A stretch of 64,000 bases of DNA. It comes from Novosphingobium mangrovisedimenti. Its GTDB lineage: Bacteria; Pseudomonadota; Alphaproteobacteria; Sphingomonadales; Sphingomonadaceae. Numbering within the stretch: position 1 is the stretch's first letter; every line of letters begins with the position of its first letter. The stretch spans positions 1 through 64,000 of the forward strand of contig NZ_JANZXA010000015.1 of the NCBI RefSeq assembly GCF_025153475.1. Reading direction: 5' to 3'. Shown here piece after piece: positions 1 to 9,357 of the stretch. A program made the translations under genes and the position numbers. Under the pieces are notes generated by a model that saw only the letters and a list, made by a program, of their open reading frames with translations, was not told the DNA's origin and did not search any database.

Positions 1-1583
1 CCACCCAGGCCGGCACCGCCCAGCGTGTCGCCGCTGCCGCCGTATCCGCCGGCGTAGAGGTTGAGGCCGTTGGAAGTGATGCTGCCTTGCGCGGCGGAGA
101 TCGCGATGGTGCCGCCGATGCCGTCCCCGCCTGTCGTGATTCCCGTCCCGCCATAGCCGTTGGCATCGATGTCGATGCTCTGTGTTGCGGAAAGCTGGGC
201 ATTGCCAATGGCGATGTTGATGGTGCCGCCGACGCCGTCGAAGCCGGACAGGAGCGTGTCCGAGCCGTTGCCGCTGGTCCGCAAGCGCAAGCTGCCTGCG
301 GCATCGATCACGCCTGCCGTAGCACCCGTGACGTTGATCGTGCCGCCGGTCATCGCATCGCCGGCGTGGACGTCGAGCGACATGCCCGCAGTGGCCAGTG
401 CATTGATCACCGCGCCGTTCGTGGCGGTCAGGTCGACGGCCTGCAGTGCATCGAGCGTGGCGAGCTTGTCGAATTCGGCAAGGCTGGTCGGTGCAACGTC
501 GATCGTGTCGCTGGCATTGGCCGTCAGCGTCGAGGTGAACACGGCATCGCCGATGGCGATGTTGCCGGTCGCCGCGCCGCCGGTGGTGTCGAAACCCAGT
601 CCGTTGCCTGCAGAGAGGACGACCGATCCACCATCGACACTGGCTGCCGTCGCCGGCGTGTAGCCGAACGTGCCGGACAGCAGCATGGTCATGCCGTCGT
701 TCTTGGGCACCGCGACAAGGGCTGCCTGGGGCAAGTTGCCCGATCCGATCGTCGTGGCGCCACCGGTCGAGCCGGTATGGACGATGCCGTTCGCGTCGGT
801 CGTGCCCTGGGTCACGACGATGTCGAACAGGCCGGCGTTGATCGTCAGGTCTACCTGCTCGGCGGCGACGAGCGCGGTTGGACCGTCGGCATCGATCGTG
901 CCGCCCTGCACGATGCGCGGGGCGACAAGGGCGACGTAGGCATTGCTCAGCGTCGTCGGGTTGATCCGCGCGGTAACCTGCGCGCCCGGATCGATCTGGA
1001 CCAGTCCGGTCGAGCCCGCGCCGCCGCGGAAGCGAATTTCGCCATTGGTCCCGTACAGGCCGCCGGTCGTGTCGATGGGATTGGTCGTCAGAACGAGGCT
1101 GCCGACATTGAAATTCGCGGTGGCACCCAGAATGATCCCGGTCGGCGAATAGAACCAGACGTTGCCGCCCTGCGCGCCGAACACCGTACTTTGCACGGTG
1201 CCGTTGAAGGCGACCATCCGGGCAACCGGCGCGCCGGTGGAATCGACGGGCAGAATGCGGTTGAGCACGGTGAAGTCACCGCCGCCGTTGACGCTGTCGG
1301 TGAACGTCGTGGTGGTTCCGGCCGGCTGGAAGTCGATCGTTCCGGTACCGGTCGTATCGGTAGGCGTCCAGTCGATGACCGCTTCGGGGGTGAGAACCTC
1401 GACATTGGTCGTGCCGGCACCGGTGGTGACGAAGGCACTGCCCGATCCGGGGACGACCGATGCGCTCCCCTGGAACGACTGCGCCCGGGCCGGGGGCGGG
1501 CACCCCAGTGCAAGACCCAGCGCGGCGAGGCTGGCCCCGGCGAGGACAGTACGGCGTGCGCCTTTGCTCGTTCTCATGGTCAT
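1..1583 (-). CDS. TpsA exoprotein with filamentous haemagglutinin N-terminal (TPS) domain, C-terminus cut by window edge
   Basis: Large exoprotein secreted by the two-partner (type Vb) pathway. About 527 residues are visible and the frame is still open at base 1. The first ~35 residues are a signal peptide (twin-Arg-containing n-region, hydrophobic core, Ala-Arg-Ala-Gln end). The TPS-type haemagglutination domain follows (about residues 36-280), with NRI, FNGTVQ and GGNVWFYSPTGI-like motifs. The rest is Gly/Thr/Ala-rich repetitive sequence typical of a secreted beta-helix. The chosen ATG (base 1583) overlaps the TGA of the upstream TpsB gene as ATGA, which implies translational coupling; a second in-frame ATG lies at 1577. 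Being last in the CHAT/CHASE2 operon, it is the likely exported product. Adhesin versus other effector cannot be decided without the C-terminus. Confidence 0.85.
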   Translation of the reverse strand, partial: MTMRTSKGARRTVLAGASLAALGLALGCPPPARAQSFQGSASVVPGSGSAFVTTGAGTTNVEVLTPEAVIDWTPTDTTGTGTIDFQPAGTTTTFTDSVNGGGDFTVLNRILPVDSTGAPVARMVAFNGTVQSTVFGAQGGNVWFYSPTGIILGATANFNVGSLVLTTNPIDTTGGLYGTNGEIRFRGGAGSTGLVQIDPGAQVTARINPTTLSNAYVALVAPRIVQGGTIDADGPTALVAAEQVDLTINAGLFDIVVTQGTTDANGIVHTGSTGGATTIGSGNLPQAALVAVPKNDGMTMLLSGTFGYTPATAASVDGGSVVLSAGNGLGFDTTGGAATGNIAIGDAVFTSTLTANASDTIDVAPTSLAEFDKLATLDALQAVDLTATNGAVINALATAGMSLDVHAGDAMTGGTINVTGATAGVIDAAGSLRLRTSGNGSDTLLSGFDGVGGTINIAIGNAQLSATQSIDIDANGYGGTGITTGGDGIGGTIAISAAQGSITSNGLNLYAGGYGGSGDTLGGAGLG

Positions 1584-3403
1584 GACGGATTCCACGGCAG
1601 CAGCCGTGCCCTGATGGTGAAGAGTAAACGGACGTCGCCCTGCGTCTTGGCAAGGCCGGCATCGTTGAGCGGAACGGCGAGCGTGAAGGCGGAGTCGAGG
1701 CGGTCGCCCCAGCGGGCACGCAGGCCTCCGCCGGCGGTTGCGGCGCGTTGCGGATCGTTCGTAAGTCCGCCGTCGTTGTGCCACGTCCAGGCGCTGTCCA
1801 TGAAGACGAACGGTTGGAGCGCGAGATCCTCGGGCGACTTCGGCGCGAGCCGGCCATAGCGCAGCTCCACCGCGGCGCCGATGCCGCTGTCTCCGAGCAG
1901 CGTCCCGGGATCGAGCCCGCGTCCGATCGTGTAGTTGCCCACGCTGAACTGTTCGTAGGCGAGGAGGCTGTCGGGCGAATACTGGGCGCGCGGCGCAACG
2001 GCCACGGTGACTTCGGGCACCGGGCGGTATTCCGCACTGGCCTGCGCGCGCAGGACGAAGCCGGTGGGATCGGCCAGCATGTTGCTGATCGGCACACGGG
2101 GCGCAAGGCACTGCGTGATCGGCTTGCAGTCGTCGCTCGCACCGAGCCCGGAGATGCCCTGGCGCGCCTCGATCGTGCCGGACAGGCGGTACTTGGGTTC
2201 GTTGGCGGTATAGCCGCCGCGCCCGGCCAGACTGTCCTTGTCGATCGTGTCCGCCGTGAGACGGGCGTAGAAGACCCGCAGGTGATCGCGGGTGAGAGGG
2301 GTCGAGCCGAAATCGAGATCCTGATCGACGATCTCCAGCCCGCCCGCCGTGGTGAGCGAGAAGGTCTGGCGGCGCACCAACTGGTAGCTGAGGCCGATAT
2401 CGCCGACCAGCGTGTCCGAATTGAACGGTCCTGCCTCGCCCGGTTCGCTGTGGGCATAGAGCAGGCTTCCGCCCATGCGCAGGCCGTTGCTGTCGAGCGC
2501 GAAGTCGTGGCTGACCTGAACGACCGTCTGTTCGTGGATGTCGAAGGTGTTGAACAGGCTTATCCGGGTGCGGTCGGCCATTCCGGTCAGGCCGTTGAAC
2601 GTCGCCTGCATGAAGGCGCCTTCGCGGCCTACGGCCTTCGATCCCAGATTCTGGATGCCGCCGGTGATCTGGACCGGATGACGCTTGACCAGGACATCGC
2701 CGACGACATCGCCCGGCGCCCCCTTGGCCGGCTTGAGGACAAGCCGCACGTCGTAGCCGGGAATGTCGCTGAGCATCAGCAGTTGCCGCTCGGCGCGGCG
2801 GGCGTTGAAGTAGGGTTCTTTGGTCAGTCTGGCGAGGTGGGCGGCGATGTGCTTTGCATTGGCGCCGGCATCGCCGCGCACCTGCACTTCCACCAGACGG
2901 GCGATCAGCACGTCCATGCGCACTTCGCCGTTCTTTTCGATCCGCTGCGGCGGGATCTGCACGGCGGCCAGATAGCCCATCTCGCGCAGCCTGGTCGCGG
3001 CCCGGTCGCGCACTTCGCAAAGTGCCGCGACAGGCAGGTCCTGCCCGGCCATGTCCTGCCAGCTCGCATCGAGCGTGCCGGGCGGCACGGCCTCGAGATT
3101 GCCGAAAGTGACCCGGGAAAAGGTGACCCGTGTATCGGCGAAGGCCGGGGCGGCCAGCGGGCAGGGGCCGCGTTCGATGTCGCCCTCGACGACAAGGCGT
3201 GAACGTGGCGGAGGCGGGGCCTGCAGGGTGGAATCGATCCCGAGTTCCTCGCGGGTGGGGGCCTGCGGCTGGGCTGCCTGGGCCTGCGCGGCCGAGGGCA
3301 GGGCAACCACCGGCAATGCCGATGCTCCCATCAGAATCCTCGTCAGGCGGGCGGAGCTGCTCCGCGCTCGCCTGTTGGTCCCCATCATGCCGTGCCGCCC
3401 CAT
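1580..3403 (-). CDS. TpsB outer-membrane transporter, ShlB/FhaC/HecB family
   Basis: Outer-membrane translocator that secretes and activates the adjacent TpsA protein. At 607 aa it has normal family length. It has a signal peptide (SAAQAQA end, about residue 40), a short linker, a POTRA_2-type domain (about 75-150; VTFGNLEAVPPGTLDASW), a second POTRA-like segment (about 155-240) and a C-terminal 16-strand barrel. The pore-helix motif region reads VGNYTIGRGLDPG and the late strand motif reads FVFMDSAWTW, matching the family's VRGY and FxDxG positions. The stop overlaps the TpsA start by four bases. A gap of about 106 bp separates it from the FecR-like gene upstream. A later start at an internal Met a few residues downstream is possible. 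Confidence 0.9.
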   Translation of the reverse strand: MGRHGMMGTNRRARSSSARLTRILMGASALPVVALPSAAQAQAAQPQAPTREELGIDSTLQAPPPPRSRLVVEGDIERGPCPLAAPAFADTRVTFSRVTFGNLEAVPPGTLDASWQDMAGQDLPVAALCEVRDRAATRLREMGYLAAVQIPPQRIEKNGEVRMDVLIARLVEVQVRGDAGANAKHIAAHLARLTKEPYFNARRAERQLLMLSDIPGYDVRLVLKPAKGAPGDVVGDVLVKRHPVQITGGIQNLGSKAVGREGAFMQATFNGLTGMADRTRISLFNTFDIHEQTVVQVSHDFALDSNGLRMGGSLLYAHSEPGEAGPFNSDTLVGDIGLSYQLVRRQTFSLTTAGGLEIVDQDLDFGSTPLTRDHLRVFYARLTADTIDKDSLAGRGGYTANEPKYRLSGTIEARQGISGLGASDDCKPITQCLAPRVPISNMLADPTGFVLRAQASAEYRPVPEVTVAVAPRAQYSPDSLLAYEQFSVGNYTIGRGLDPGTLLGDSGIGAAVELRYGRLAPKSPEDLALQPFVFMDSAWTWHNDGGLTNDPQRAATAGGGLRARWGDRLDSAFTLAVPLNDAGLAKTQGDVRLLFTIRARLLPWNPS

Positions 3404-3509
3404 TTTGCTTCTTCCCAGATGGCTGGATCGTCATGTCCGGTATCTGTCCGGACTTCGTATGCATTGCGCCATTGCTCCGCCCGCGATGCGGGTGGAGCCG
3501 GCATCTCGG

Positions 3510-4262
3510 TTAATCGCTCGGCAGCGCCAGTGACTGCGAAAGCAGTTCGAGCTGCGCCTGACAGCCATGCGCGATCAGCGCGGCGGCAAGGTCTTCCGGT
3601 TCATAGGTCTTGCGTTCGAGCAAGGCGAAGGCAACCGTGCCTTTCTGCGCCGATCCTTCTTTCGCGATGGTAAAGGTTGCGCCGTCGGATACCGGGGTTT
3701 TCTGCGGGTCCCAGGCGGCAACCATCGAGCCCGGAGCGAACGTGACGAGCGCCTTTTCGCCGTTGTCCGCGCCGGAGGTGATCAGGTAGCGGCCTTCATC
3801 CTCGATGTCGGGTCGCCAGAGCCGGACCATGGTGGGGTCTATGACGCACGCGGTGCCCGACCGCGAGGCATCGACATACCACAGGTTGGGGCTGAGCGGC
3901 TTGCCGTCCGGTCCCGAGCCGCGCACGGCTCCCGTTCGCACCCGTTGGGCGCTGCGTTCGCGGGTGAGCACGGCGAACGTCGACGCCCGCGTCGGGCCTC
4001 CGCGCGCGCCGACGGTGAACGTGCCGGCACCCTTGAGGACGTGCGTTCCCCGGCTGTCGAGGATGGTCACGCTGTCGGCGGTCTGCAGGGTGATCTTGCT
4101 GTCGTCGGGCAGTTTCGTGCCGACGGGGAAGCTGGCGGCGGACGGCCCGCTTGATGCGACGACGATACCGGCTTTGGCAGCCAGCGGCGCGGCAAGGGCC
4201 AGTACGGCGGCGAGCGCGGCGGCAGCGCGCCGCTTGGGGGTTCTATCCCAGAACGTAGGCAT
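3510..4262 (-). CDS. FecR-like periplasmic protein of the CHAT/CHASE2/TPS operon
   Basis: A 250-aa secreted protein of unknown role. It starts with a clear signal peptide (hydrophobic core AAAALAAVLALAAPLAAKAG, cleavage near 32). Residues about 38-85 (DSKITLQTADSVTILDSRGTHVLKGAGTF) have the pattern of a FecR-type beta domain, in which a threshold value, a tested property and an output value alternate. The remainder has no motif I recognise. The start is set by an AGGAG ribosome site 5 bases upstream. The gene overlaps the end of the CHASE2 cyclase by 20 bp, so the two are coupled. By position it may sense or tune the envelope side of the pathway; that is inference only. Confidence 0.7.
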   Translation of the reverse strand: MPTFWDRTPKRRAAAALAAVLALAAPLAAKAGIVVASSGPSAASFPVGTKLPDDSKITLQTADSVTILDSRGTHVLKGAGTFTVGARGGPTRASTFAVLTRERSAQRVRTGAVRGSGPDGKPLSPNLWYVDASRSGTACVIDPTMVRLWRPDIEDEGRYLITSGADNGEKALVTFAPGSMVAAWDPQKTPVSDGATFTIAKEGSAQKGTVAFALLERKTYEPEDLAAALIAHGCQAQLELLSQSLALPSD

Positions 4263-6282
4263 CGTTCTCTCCTAGATTGTGCATCCTGTGTACCAGATTG
4301 GCGAGGGCGGTGTCGTCGGGATATCGCCCGGCGATTTCCTCTATGGCGGCGATTCCGGCGGGTCGGTCGATCTCTGCCTGCGCGAGGGCCCGAACCAGCA
4401 TCCGCCGGTCGTCCCCGGGAAAATCGGGCGCGGGCTCCATGATGTCGACCGGGCTGGCCCGTCCGCGCAGGACCACGCGGCCCAGCGGGCGCCACCAGTC
4501 GAGCCCGGAGCGTTCCGCGAATTCGCTGCTGGCGATTACCGAGGTGCCCAGCGCCTTGTTCGCCGACTCGAGCCGTGCGGCGGTGTTCATGGCGTCGCCG
4601 AGCGCGGTATATTGGATGCGCCGCTCGCCGCCGAAGTTGCCGACGACGGCCTCGCCGAAATGCTGGCCCACGCGGGTGCGGCCAATCGGCGGCAGCGAGG
4701 GATCGACGCTCTTGCGGAAATCCTCGCCCGCCTGCCACATCGCGTAGGCGGCCAGGGCCGCCTTGCGGCCATCGTCCGGCCGGCTGATCGGTGCGCCCCA
4801 GAAGGCGACGACGGCATCGCCTACGTACTTGTCGATGATCCCGCCATGTTCCAGCACCACCGCGCTCAGCTGGTCGAGGTATTCGTTGAGCAGCCTGGCC
4901 ACGACTTCCGGCTCAAGCTGGTGCGACAGCTTGGTGAAGCCTTCCAGATCGCTGAAAAGGATGAACAACTCGCGCTTGGAACCGCTCAGCGAGAGCCGTT
5001 CGGGGTTGTCGATGATTTCCTGCGCGATGTCCTGCGGCAGGTACTTGCCAAGCGCGTCTTGCGCAAAGCGCCGCTCGACGGCGCCCGAGGCGCGCACGGC
5101 GGCCGCAACCGCAATATAGGCGAGAATCCAGCCCAGCATCCAGCCGGCGGCAGGCGTGCCGTAAGTGTCGACGCCCGCGTGCTGGAGGTAGAACGGAACA
5201 CCGGCGAACAGCGCGATCTGCACGATGAAAAGCGGCACGGCCTTCCAGATGCGCGCTTCGATCAGGCTGGTCAGGGCGGCCGTCACCACCACCAGCAACG
5301 CGACGGCCCAGCGCTGCCACCAATGCACCGGAGACAGCCGCGCGCCGTCGAGCATCTGCGCGATCATTGCCGCATGGACGCGGATGCCGGGGACGGTCTT
5401 GTTGTCGTACGTGGTCAGCGTGGTCGTCACCTGATCGGTGTCGATGATGTCGCCGCCAATCAACACGTAGCGTCCGGCGATCTGGCTGCCGATCAGCCCG
5501 GCCATTTCGGGATCTTCGAGCGGGATGGCGAAGGTGTCGATCGGCAGCGTCAGGAAGAGGGGCGTGCCGTCCGACGCGGGGAGGGCGTAGCGGATGGAGC
5601 CGGTATAGCCTTCGAACTGGTGCACGGCCTGTTCATCCCCGTTCACCAGCATGGCGCGCGCGAACACCGGAGGCAGGTCGGGCACGATCTCGGGCCATTC
5701 GCGGGTGGCGCCGTAGGCATTGCTCAGGCGAACGCTGGCAGGGTGGGCATTGCTGCCTTTCAGGCGCTCCATGAAATGCTGGAGGTAGGCCTGCTGCTCG
5801 TACTGGATGTCGTTCTTGTTGGTCGACCACTCGGCGTAGCCGATATACGTGGGCGTCTTCATCGCGCGCAGCGTGGCGACGAGTTCGTCGTCCTCGTCCT
5901 GCGGCTGGTCGAACAGGATGTCGATGCCGATCGCCTTGGCGCCCATCTTGTCGAGGTTGCGCAAGGCGCGCGACAGCAGCCCGCGATCGAGCGGCGATCG
6001 CTTCCGCGCGGAAATCAGCGTCTGGTCCGTATAGGCGACGATGCCAATACGCTGGTCCTGCCCGGTGCGCGGCGCGGTGACGTAGCTGCGCATGTCGAAC
6101 AGCGTGCGTTCCGTGTCGGCGGTCACGGGCAGGTACCAGGAAAACCGCGCGACGATGAGCGCCATGACCAGCAGCATGCCCGAAACGACAAGCTGCCGCC
6201 CCGATGCCGCGCGCACGGAGCGCCAGCCCTTGCGCAGCAGGTTCCTTGAGGGAACGGAAGAAGGGCTGCCGGTTTCGGTCAT
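4243..6282 (-). CDS. CHASE2 sensor domain fused to class III adenylate/guanylate cyclase
   Basis: Inner-membrane receptor cyclase of 679 aa that would turn an extracytoplasmic signal into cAMP or cGMP. One N-terminal membrane segment (about 31-50) leads into a periplasmic CHASE2 domain (about 55-310, with GIDILFDQP and GKxVLIG-like GRYVLIGGD motifs). Three closely spaced membrane helices follow (about 325-395), then a cytoplasmic class III cyclase domain. Metal-binding Asp are at about 445 (FSDLEGF) and 489 (GDAVVAF), with the canonical 44-residue spacing. The transition-state Asn (about 566) and Arg (about 570) are present in GDAMNTAARLE. All catalytic positions look intact. It begins 12 bp after the CHAT gene and overlaps the FecR-like gene. 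Confidence 0.93.
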   Translation of the reverse strand: MTETGSPSSVPSRNLLRKGWRSVRAASGRQLVVSGMLLVMALIVARFSWYLPVTADTERTLFDMRSYVTAPRTGQDQRIGIVAYTDQTLISARKRSPLDRGLLSRALRNLDKMGAKAIGIDILFDQPQDEDDELVATLRAMKTPTYIGYAEWSTNKNDIQYEQQAYLQHFMERLKGSNAHPASVRLSNAYGATREWPEIVPDLPPVFARAMLVNGDEQAVHQFEGYTGSIRYALPASDGTPLFLTLPIDTFAIPLEDPEMAGLIGSQIAGRYVLIGGDIIDTDQVTTTLTTYDNKTVPGIRVHAAMIAQMLDGARLSPVHWWQRWAVALLVVVTAALTSLIEARIWKAVPLFIVQIALFAGVPFYLQHAGVDTYGTPAAGWMLGWILAYIAVAAAVRASGAVERRFAQDALGKYLPQDIAQEIIDNPERLSLSGSKRELFILFSDLEGFTKLSHQLEPEVVARLLNEYLDQLSAVVLEHGGIIDKYVGDAVVAFWGAPISRPDDGRKAALAAYAMWQAGEDFRKSVDPSLPPIGRTRVGQHFGEAVVGNFGGERRIQYTALGDAMNTAARLESANKALGTSVIASSEFAERSGLDWWRPLGRVVLRGRASPVDIMEPAPDFPGDDRRMLVRALAQAEIDRPAGIAAIEEIAGRYPDDTALANLVHRMHNLGENDAYVLG

Positions 6283-6294
6283 CGTCCGCGTGCC

Positions 6295-9200
6295 TCAGCG
6301 AACCGTCAGTGCGCGGGCGGAATCGCCAATGACCGCAAAGCCGGCCCAGTAATAGGGATGCGACGTCACCGGATCGTCCATCAGGGCGATCTCGGAAGTG
6401 CGCAGCGCTTCGCCGACACTGGTCCCGTTGGCATGGTAGAAGCCGTTGAAGAGCCGCTCGGTCGCGTTGAAATCATCGGGCGCCGGCCAGTGGCTGGCGA
6501 TGACCTGGCGGCCGCCGGCGGCGATGAAGGCGCGCACCAGACCGTCGAGAGCCTGGCCGCCGCCCGAGCTCAGGCCCGCCTCGCGGGTGACGGCGAGTCC
6601 GGCACCGCCGGCGGTGTCGCAGGCCGAGAGGATCACGAGGTCGGCGTCCAGATGCAGGTCGAAGATCTCGCCGAAGGAGAGCAGGCCATCGGACTTGGCA
6701 TCGCCGAACGAGGTCAGCAGCGCGGGGCGCACCGGGCAGCCGACGCGCGGCGCGGTGACGAGGCCGTGCGTGGCGAAGTGGACGATGCGGAACTGGTCGA
6801 GGTCTTCGCGCGCCTCGACGGCTTCGTCGGTAAAGGCGGCCCCGATCATCAGGCTCGATTGCGATGCCCCGAACACGCTGGTCGCCTTGAGCAGTTCGAG
6901 GTCCGAAACCGGCTGGTTCCATGTCGAGACCGGCCAGTCGCACGCCGCGTCGATATTCGCTTCGGCGCCGCTGCGCACGCCCGGCACGCTGGTGACCGGC
7001 CCCAGTGGAGCGTTCTGTCCCAGCCCCAGGAAACTCCGCTTGGCCTGCGATGCAGGGGTCTTGCGCGCGTCGCGGAAGCTGGCGGCCGAAAGCGCGGTGC
7101 TGACCGCGCGGTCTCGCCCGAGCCAGTCGATGCCGGTGAAGTCGTACTCGTCGCCGCCGGCATTCACGCGGGCGTGATAGGCGGCAACGCCCTTGGTATC
7201 GCTGGTGAGCAGGTTGATCGGCAGCCGCAGCATCGCCCCGTCGGGCTCGAACACCAGATGACGCACGGTCGCGATCTCGCCGGTCGCAGGGTCCAGCAGC
7301 GCCTTGTCGAGCTTGACCGCGGTATCGACGTCGAAGGGGTAGGTCGACTGGACGCCGTTGATCGTGACCGAAATGCTGTCGCGCAAGGTGGTGACGGCAT
7401 CGCTCACCTCGGCCGCGGACATCGCGACCTTCCAGGCCTTTGCCGTGTCGGGCGTGACCAGCACGGCATAGAACGACCCGGCGAGATTAGCGAGCTTGAG
7501 GTAGCCTTCGCCCGGGGCGAGCGTTGCGCGCATGTCGTCCAGCGTGACGACGCGGTGCGCCACCGCGCGATAGCGGGGATAGGCGGACAGCGCCTCGACC
7601 GTCTGGAGCTGTGCGCCGCGCAGGCGGTCCTGCTGTTCGCGCATGGCGGCGATGCCGGGATCGGGCCCGCCTGCGGCCATTTCGGCATTGGCACGGGCGA
7701 GGGCGATACGCGTGCGTTCCAGATCGCGGGTAATGGCGAGCGAGCTGCGAAACAGGCTTGCCGCCTCGTCCGAGCCGCCTTCCAGCTCGCGCGAGAGCAC
7801 CGCGAGAGTATCGGCGGCGCCGGGGCGTTCGATCAGCTGGCTGGCCTGAAACAGCGCGGCGATAGCGGCGGGATCAGTCGCGCTTTTCGTGGCTAGCAGG
7901 TCGAAGTAGGGGCGCATCAGGTTAGTCATGCCGACCAGCGTGCCGCGCCGTTCGGTCACATCGGCCACGACCGTTCGATAGATGCCGATGGCTTCGTCGG
8001 TCGCGCCGTGCCGGGACAGGAAGCCGGCCAGCCGCGCTCTGGCGGCATTGACCGAGATGCTGTCGGGATACTGGCTCTCGACCAGCGAGAGCGCGCGTCG
8101 GAGGAGGGCTTCGGCTTCCGCAGTGCGGCCTTGCGCCTCATAGCTCAGGGCCATTTCGGACAAGGTCTGCGCGCGCAGCCTGGTGATGGAAACGACACGC
8201 CCGTCGCGCACGCGCATGGCATCGTTGTAGGCGGCCACCAGCGCGCTGCGCGCGGCATCGGGCTTTCCTTGCAGGCGCAGCACCGTGCCGCGCAGCTGCT
8301 TGGCCTGTGCATCGACGATCGCGGCACGTTCGTTCGGCGTGAGCCGGGTCGGCTGGCCGAGGATGCCGGAAAGGGCGGTGCCGCCCGAACTGTTGAGGCC
8401 GGCCGCGGTCAGCGTGTCGATGCGCACGGTGCCGTCCGCCGTGGCAGCGGGCGCGAAGATCGGCGGGACCGGGCGGGCGAGGATTTCCAGGGCCTTGTCC
8501 AGGTCCCCCCGGTTGATGGCATCGATTGCCTCGTAGTTGCGGGCAAGGCGCGTCTGGACGGCGTCGCTGGCGCCCATCCTGTCGGCATCGTCGAACAACC
8601 GCCGGGCCTGTTCGAAGGCGCCCAGGTTGGAATTCTGCAGCGCGCGGTTGATCGTGACTTCGTGCAGGCGGGAGAGACGCGAGGCTTCGTTCCCGCCCTG
8701 ATCCTCGGCCATGCGCTCAGGGACGGCGGCGAAAAACTCGGCGGCCTCGGCGTAGGAGCCGGCACTGTTGTCGCGATAGCCCTGACCGATCAGCGTATCG
8801 GCGTCCGTAACGGCGGCGCGGGCCTTGGCCAGGGCCAAGGCGTCCTGCGTGCCAAGGTTGGCGATGGTGACGTTGCCCGGGACGACATGGTCCCTGGCGA
8901 TGCTTTCGAACGCGAGCTGCAGGGCGGAATCGAAGCCTGCCAGCCCTTCCACGACGATCAGCCCCCGGTCGGTGCTGCGGCGATAGATCCGCCATTCCAG
9001 GCCAGAGGCGGCTCCGCGGCAACTCGCGCGACCGAAGGCGTCGGTCGGGCTGCATTCGAGGGTTTCTTCCCGCGCGGAGGCAATGCGGGCGGCCGCGTCG
9101 GTGTCGTTCTTGAGAACATAGGCCGTGCCGACGGGCTTCGCGGCGTCGCTGCACAGTACGACCCACTTGCGGTCGAAAACGGAGGCGCGGGCGGCGCCCA

Positions 9201-9357
9201 TCGTTACGCTCTGGGCCAGGCATGCCGAACCGGACGTGCCCACCGGGAAGCTCTCGGCGACCGACGGTTGCAGGTCGGAAGCGTTCGCCAGCACGGCCCC
9301 GGCGGTCATGGTGATGGTCAAGCCACCGAAGACATATCCCAATACCCGCTTAAACAC
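6295..9357 (-). CDS. Secreted TPR-CHAT caspase-like protein
   Basis: A 1020-aa protein whose N-terminus is a signal peptide (GTG start, then FKRVLGYVFGGLTITMTAGA). This GTG is preferred because an AAGGGGGAAG ribosome site lies 7 bases upstream; an ATG 51 bp earlier (9408) has none. The middle (about 190-560) is helical, with TPR-like pairs such as RARAQTLSEMALSYEAQGR. The last ~350 residues are a CHAT (caspase HetF associated with TPRs) domain with the paired motifs VHFATHG (His about 864) and LSACDTAGG (Cys about 913), followed by the usual GGRQVIASHWP and PYYWAGF signatures. It is first gene of the operon. CHAT is a clan-CD cysteine peptidase fold; export of such a protein to the periplasm is the unusual feature. 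Confidence 0.9.
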   Translation of the reverse strand: MFKRVLGYVFGGLTITMTAGAVLANASDLQPSVAESFPVGTSGSACLAQSVTMGAARASVFDRKWVVLCSDAAKPVGTAYVLKNDTDAAARIASAREETLECSPTDAFGRASCRGAASGLEWRIYRRSTDRGLIVVEGLAGFDSALQLAFESIARDHVVPGNVTIANLGTQDALALAKARAAVTDADTLIGQGYRDNSAGSYAEAAEFFAAVPERMAEDQGGNEASRLSRLHEVTINRALQNSNLGAFEQARRLFDDADRMGASDAVQTRLARNYEAIDAINRGDLDKALEILARPVPPIFAPAATADGTVRIDTLTAAGLNSSGGTALSGILGQPTRLTPNERAAIVDAQAKQLRGTVLRLQGKPDAARSALVAAYNDAMRVRDGRVVSITRLRAQTLSEMALSYEAQGRTAEAEALLRRALSLVESQYPDSISVNAARARLAGFLSRHGATDEAIGIYRTVVADVTERRGTLVGMTNLMRPYFDLLATKSATDPAAIAALFQASQLIERPGAADTLAVLSRELEGGSDEAASLFRSSLAITRDLERTRIALARANAEMAAGGPDPGIAAMREQQDRLRGAQLQTVEALSAYPRYRAVAHRVVTLDDMRATLAPGEGYLKLANLAGSFYAVLVTPDTAKAWKVAMSAAEVSDAVTTLRDSISVTINGVQSTYPFDVDTAVKLDKALLDPATGEIATVRHLVFEPDGAMLRLPINLLTSDTKGVAAYHARVNAGGDEYDFTGIDWLGRDRAVSTALSAASFRDARKTPASQAKRSFLGLGQNAPLGPVTSVPGVRSGAEANIDAACDWPVSTWNQPVSDLELLKATSVFGASQSSLMIGAAFTDEAVEAREDLDQFRIVHFATHGLVTAPRVGCPVRPALLTSFGDAKSDGLLSFGEIFDLHLDADLVILSACDTAGGAGLAVTREAGLSSGGGQALDGLVRAFIAAGGRQVIASHWPAPDDFNATERLFNGFYHANGTSVGEALRTSEIALMDDPVTSHPYYWAGFAVIGDSARALTVR

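Noticed and set aside
87..1859. Plus-strand frame opposite TpsA and the end of TpsB
   Set aside because: Runs across the coupled TpsB-TpsA junction and shows no protein features.
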